Assembly: GCF_051278035.1 (NCBI RefSeq)
Contig: NZ_JBNMNU010000203.1
Coordinates: forward strand, 1 to 7,026
Reading direction: 5' to 3'
DNA from: Clostridium_AD sp051278035
GTDB lineage: Bacteria > Bacillota > Clostridia > Clostridiales > Clostridiaceae
DNA length: 7,026 nucleotides
The notes under the pieces are model-generated. The model did not search any database. It was not told the origin of the DNA and saw only the letters and a program-made list of their open reading frames with translations. Within the stretch, counting starts at the first letter, position 1, and each line of letters starts with the position of its first letter. Positions 6,028 through 7,026 of the stretch are shown here, in pieces. The position numbers and the translations under genes are program-made.

Positions 6028-6441
6028 ATGACCTTAATGGCTGGAAGTATTGTTGAAGGTAAAGTAGTAAATATCACCAATTTTGGTGCGTTCGTAGAGG
6101 TGGATGGTAAAACAGGATTAGTGCATATATCTGAGGTTTCAGATACATTCGTTAAGAATGTAAATGATCATCTTAAAGAAAGTGATATTGTAAAAGTTAA
6201 AGTGATTTCTGTGGATGATAACGGTAAAATAAGTTTATCCATAAAACAGGCTGGAGTACCTAAAAGGTCCATTAAACCAATGGAAATAGACTGGGAAAAG
6301 GAAAAAATCAAAGCAAATGCAACTGGATTTGAAGATATAATGACTAAATTTTTAAAAGATAGCGAAGAAAGATTTCAAGATGTTAAAAAACATCAAGAAG
6401 GAAAAGGCAGAGGCTATAGTAAAAAAACTTCTAGTTATTAG
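6028..6441 (+). CDS. yabR: YabR, S1-domain RNA-binding protein
   Basis: This is a small cytoplasmic protein with one N-terminal S1 domain (residues about 5-74), an OB fold that binds RNA. The recognisable core is GKVVNITNFGAFVEV (11-25) and GLVHISEVSD (30-39), ending in GKISLSIKQ (66-74). The rest (75-137) is charged and probably flexible, with a helical patch FEDIMTKFLKDSEERF (101-116) and a Gly/Lys/Ser-rich basic tail. Length is 137 residues against about 128 for Bacillus YabR. Relatives in other Firmicutes (YugI/GSP13, CvfD) associate with ribosomes or act in post-transcriptional control, but the role of YabR itself is not settled. The 80-bp gap after divIC has no terminator, so the two are probably co-transcribed, and a hairpin follows the stop. 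Confidence 0.92.
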   Translation: MTLMAGSIVEGKVVNITNFGAFVEVDGKTGLVHISEVSDTFVKNVNDHLKESDIVKVKVISVDDNGKISLSIKQAGVPKRSIKPMEIDWEKEKIKANATGFEDIMTKFLKDSEERFQDVKKHQEGKGRGYSKKTSSY

Positions 6442-6449
6442 TGATTATG

Positions 6450-6477
6450 TAGGAACTAAATATTTAGTTCCTATTTT
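6450..6477 (+). terminator. Terminator-like palindrome after yabR
   Basis: The sequence 6450-6473 is a perfect palindrome (TAGGAACTAAA mirrored) that gives a 10-bp stem with a 4-nt loop. It is followed by TTTT only. It sits 8 bp after the yabR stop and 18 bp before the next promoter, which suits a terminator despite the short T-run. Confidence 0.65.
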
Positions 6478-6495
6478 AAAAGAAATAAAAAGTCA

Positions 6496-6524
6496 TTGAC
6501 AACGGATTGTGCATCATATATAAT
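6496..6524 (+). promoter_or_regulatory. Consensus sigma-A promoter of the tRNA operon
   Basis: TTGACA (6496-6501) and TATAAT (6519-6524) are both perfect and 17 bp apart. Transcription should start near 6531, giving a leader of about 50 nt before tRNA-Leu. The strength fits a stable RNA operon. Confidence 0.93.
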
Positions 6525-6583
6525 AAAACATGTCGCTATGAAGTGGTACTAAATTTTATAGTGAGTGTGCCAAGAGTTAATAA

Positions 6584-6672
6584 GCTGGAGTGGCGGAACT
6601 GGCAGACGCACAGGACTTAAAATCCTGCGGTGGTTAAACACCGTACCGGTTCGATTCCGGTCTTCAGCACCA
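6584..6672 (+). tRNA. tRNA-Leu (anticodon TAA)
   Basis: This is a class II tRNA of 89 nt including the encoded CCA. The acceptor GCTGGAG (6584-6590) pairs with CTTCAGC (6662-6668). The anticodon stem CAGGA/TCCTG encloses loop CTTAAAA with TAA at 6618-6620. A long variable arm (GGTGGTTAAACACC region) and the T-loop GTTCGATTC are clear. It reads UUA, probably a very common leucine codon in this AT-rich genome (the UUA/TTA codon is frequent in the genes here). Confidence 0.97.
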
Positions 6673-6677
6673 AGTAT

Positions 6678-6753
<76 letters not shown>

Positions 6754-6758
6754 ATCAT

Positions 6759-6835
6759 GGCGGAATAGCTCAGCTGGCTAGAGCATTCGGTTCATACCCG
6801 AAGGGTCGTAGGTTCAAGTCCTATTTCCGCTACCA
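6759..6835 (+). tRNA. Elongator tRNA-Met (anticodon CAT)
   Basis: This is a 77-nt cloverleaf with encoded CCA. The acceptor GGCGGAA (6759-6765) pairs with TTCCGCT (6825-6831), with a G-T at the end and no initiator-type mismatch. The anticodon stem TTCGG/CCGAA encloses TTCATAC, with CAT at 6793-6795. Overall it resembles the Bacillus elongator tRNA-Met rather than the CAT-bearing tRNA-Ile that is modified to lysidine. That distinction is from memory of sequences. It lies 5 nt after tRNA-fMet on the same transcript. Confidence 0.93.
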
Positions 6836-6866
6836 TTTCAATATAGTAGTATTATATTGAAATACT
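6836..6866 (+). terminator. Weak AT-rich hairpin after the first tRNA unit
   Basis: The stem 6836-6845 pairs with 6853-6862 (10 bp) around a 7-nt loop, starting immediately after the CCA of tRNA-Met. It has no clean T-tract, so it may be a weak terminator or a 3' processing structure. A fresh promoter begins 21 bp later. Confidence 0.4.
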
Positions 6867-6886
6867 ATATTTATTATGGAGAAATA

Positions 6887-6915
6887 TTGACATGTTAGTA
6901 ATATTGGTATATAAT
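6887..6915 (+). promoter_or_regulatory. Second consensus sigma-A promoter, for the second tRNA-fMet
   Basis: TTGACA (6887-6892) and TATAAT (6910-6915) are again perfect with a 17-bp spacer. The expected start is near 6922, giving a leader of about 24 nt. Its spacer and flanks differ from those of the promoter at 6496. Confidence 0.92.
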
Positions 6916-6945
6916 TGGTTTTGGTGAAACATTAGACATTATTAT

Positions 6946-7021
<76 letters not shown>

Positions 7022-7026
7022 TTGTT

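Noticed and set aside
6759..6835. Reading the third tRNA as tRNA-Ile (CAT, lysidine-modified)
   Set aside because: The acceptor GGCGGAA and anticodon stem TTCGG/CCGAA resemble the elongator tRNA-Met pattern and not the tRNA-Ile2 sequence I remember from Bacillus.

Overview
The window is AT-rich DNA (coding and especially intergenic) with strong AGGAGG-type ribosome binding sites, and its gene order marks it as chromosome of an endospore-forming Firmicute, most likely Clostridium in the strict sense. The order spoVT - yabM/spoVB-like flippase - yabN/mazG - (HU) - yabO/rqcP - yabP - yabQ - divIC - yabR - tRNAs follows the Bacillus subtilis spoVT-to-spoIIE region. From memory, the HU gene between mazG and rqcP is the usual clostridial version. 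All genes read on the + strand.

Layout. Positions 1-287 hold no recognisable gene. They contain two hairpins, most likely terminators for a gene left of the window (a PrsA-type foldase gene is commonly found there), followed by the spoVT leader. spoVT (288-839) is closed by its own strong terminator. The lipid-linked oligosaccharide flippase gene (999-2528) and the YabN/MazG house-cleaning gene (2554-3999) are 25 bp apart and look co-transcribed. HU (4098-4373) has its own leader and terminator. rqcP (4474-4734) follows. A 142-bp gap with an imperfect inverted repeat then leads to the near-contiguous pair yabP-yabQ (4877-5582). divIC/ftsB (5675-5947) has a plausible housekeeping promoter, and yabR (6028-6441) ends in a palindromic hairpin. 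Two transcription units with consensus TTGACA-N17-TATAAT promoters follow: tRNA-Leu(TAA), initiator tRNA-fMet and elongator tRNA-Met in the first, and a second identical tRNA-fMet in the next, which may continue beyond the window.

The genes combine sporulation functions (SpoVT, YabP, YabQ and probably the flippase), cell division (DivIC), and translation or RNA quality control (RqcP, YabR, tRNAs), with nucleotide sanitation (MazG) and nucleoid packaging (HU). Terminators and promoters divide the cluster into several units. spoIIE would be expected just to the right.

I found no mobile gene, CRISPR array, defence system or clearly novel system. The points worth a second look are non-coding: a perfect 20-bp stem capped by a GNRA loop near the left edge, the inverted repeats ahead of yabP, and the duplicated initiator tRNA with independent consensus promoters.
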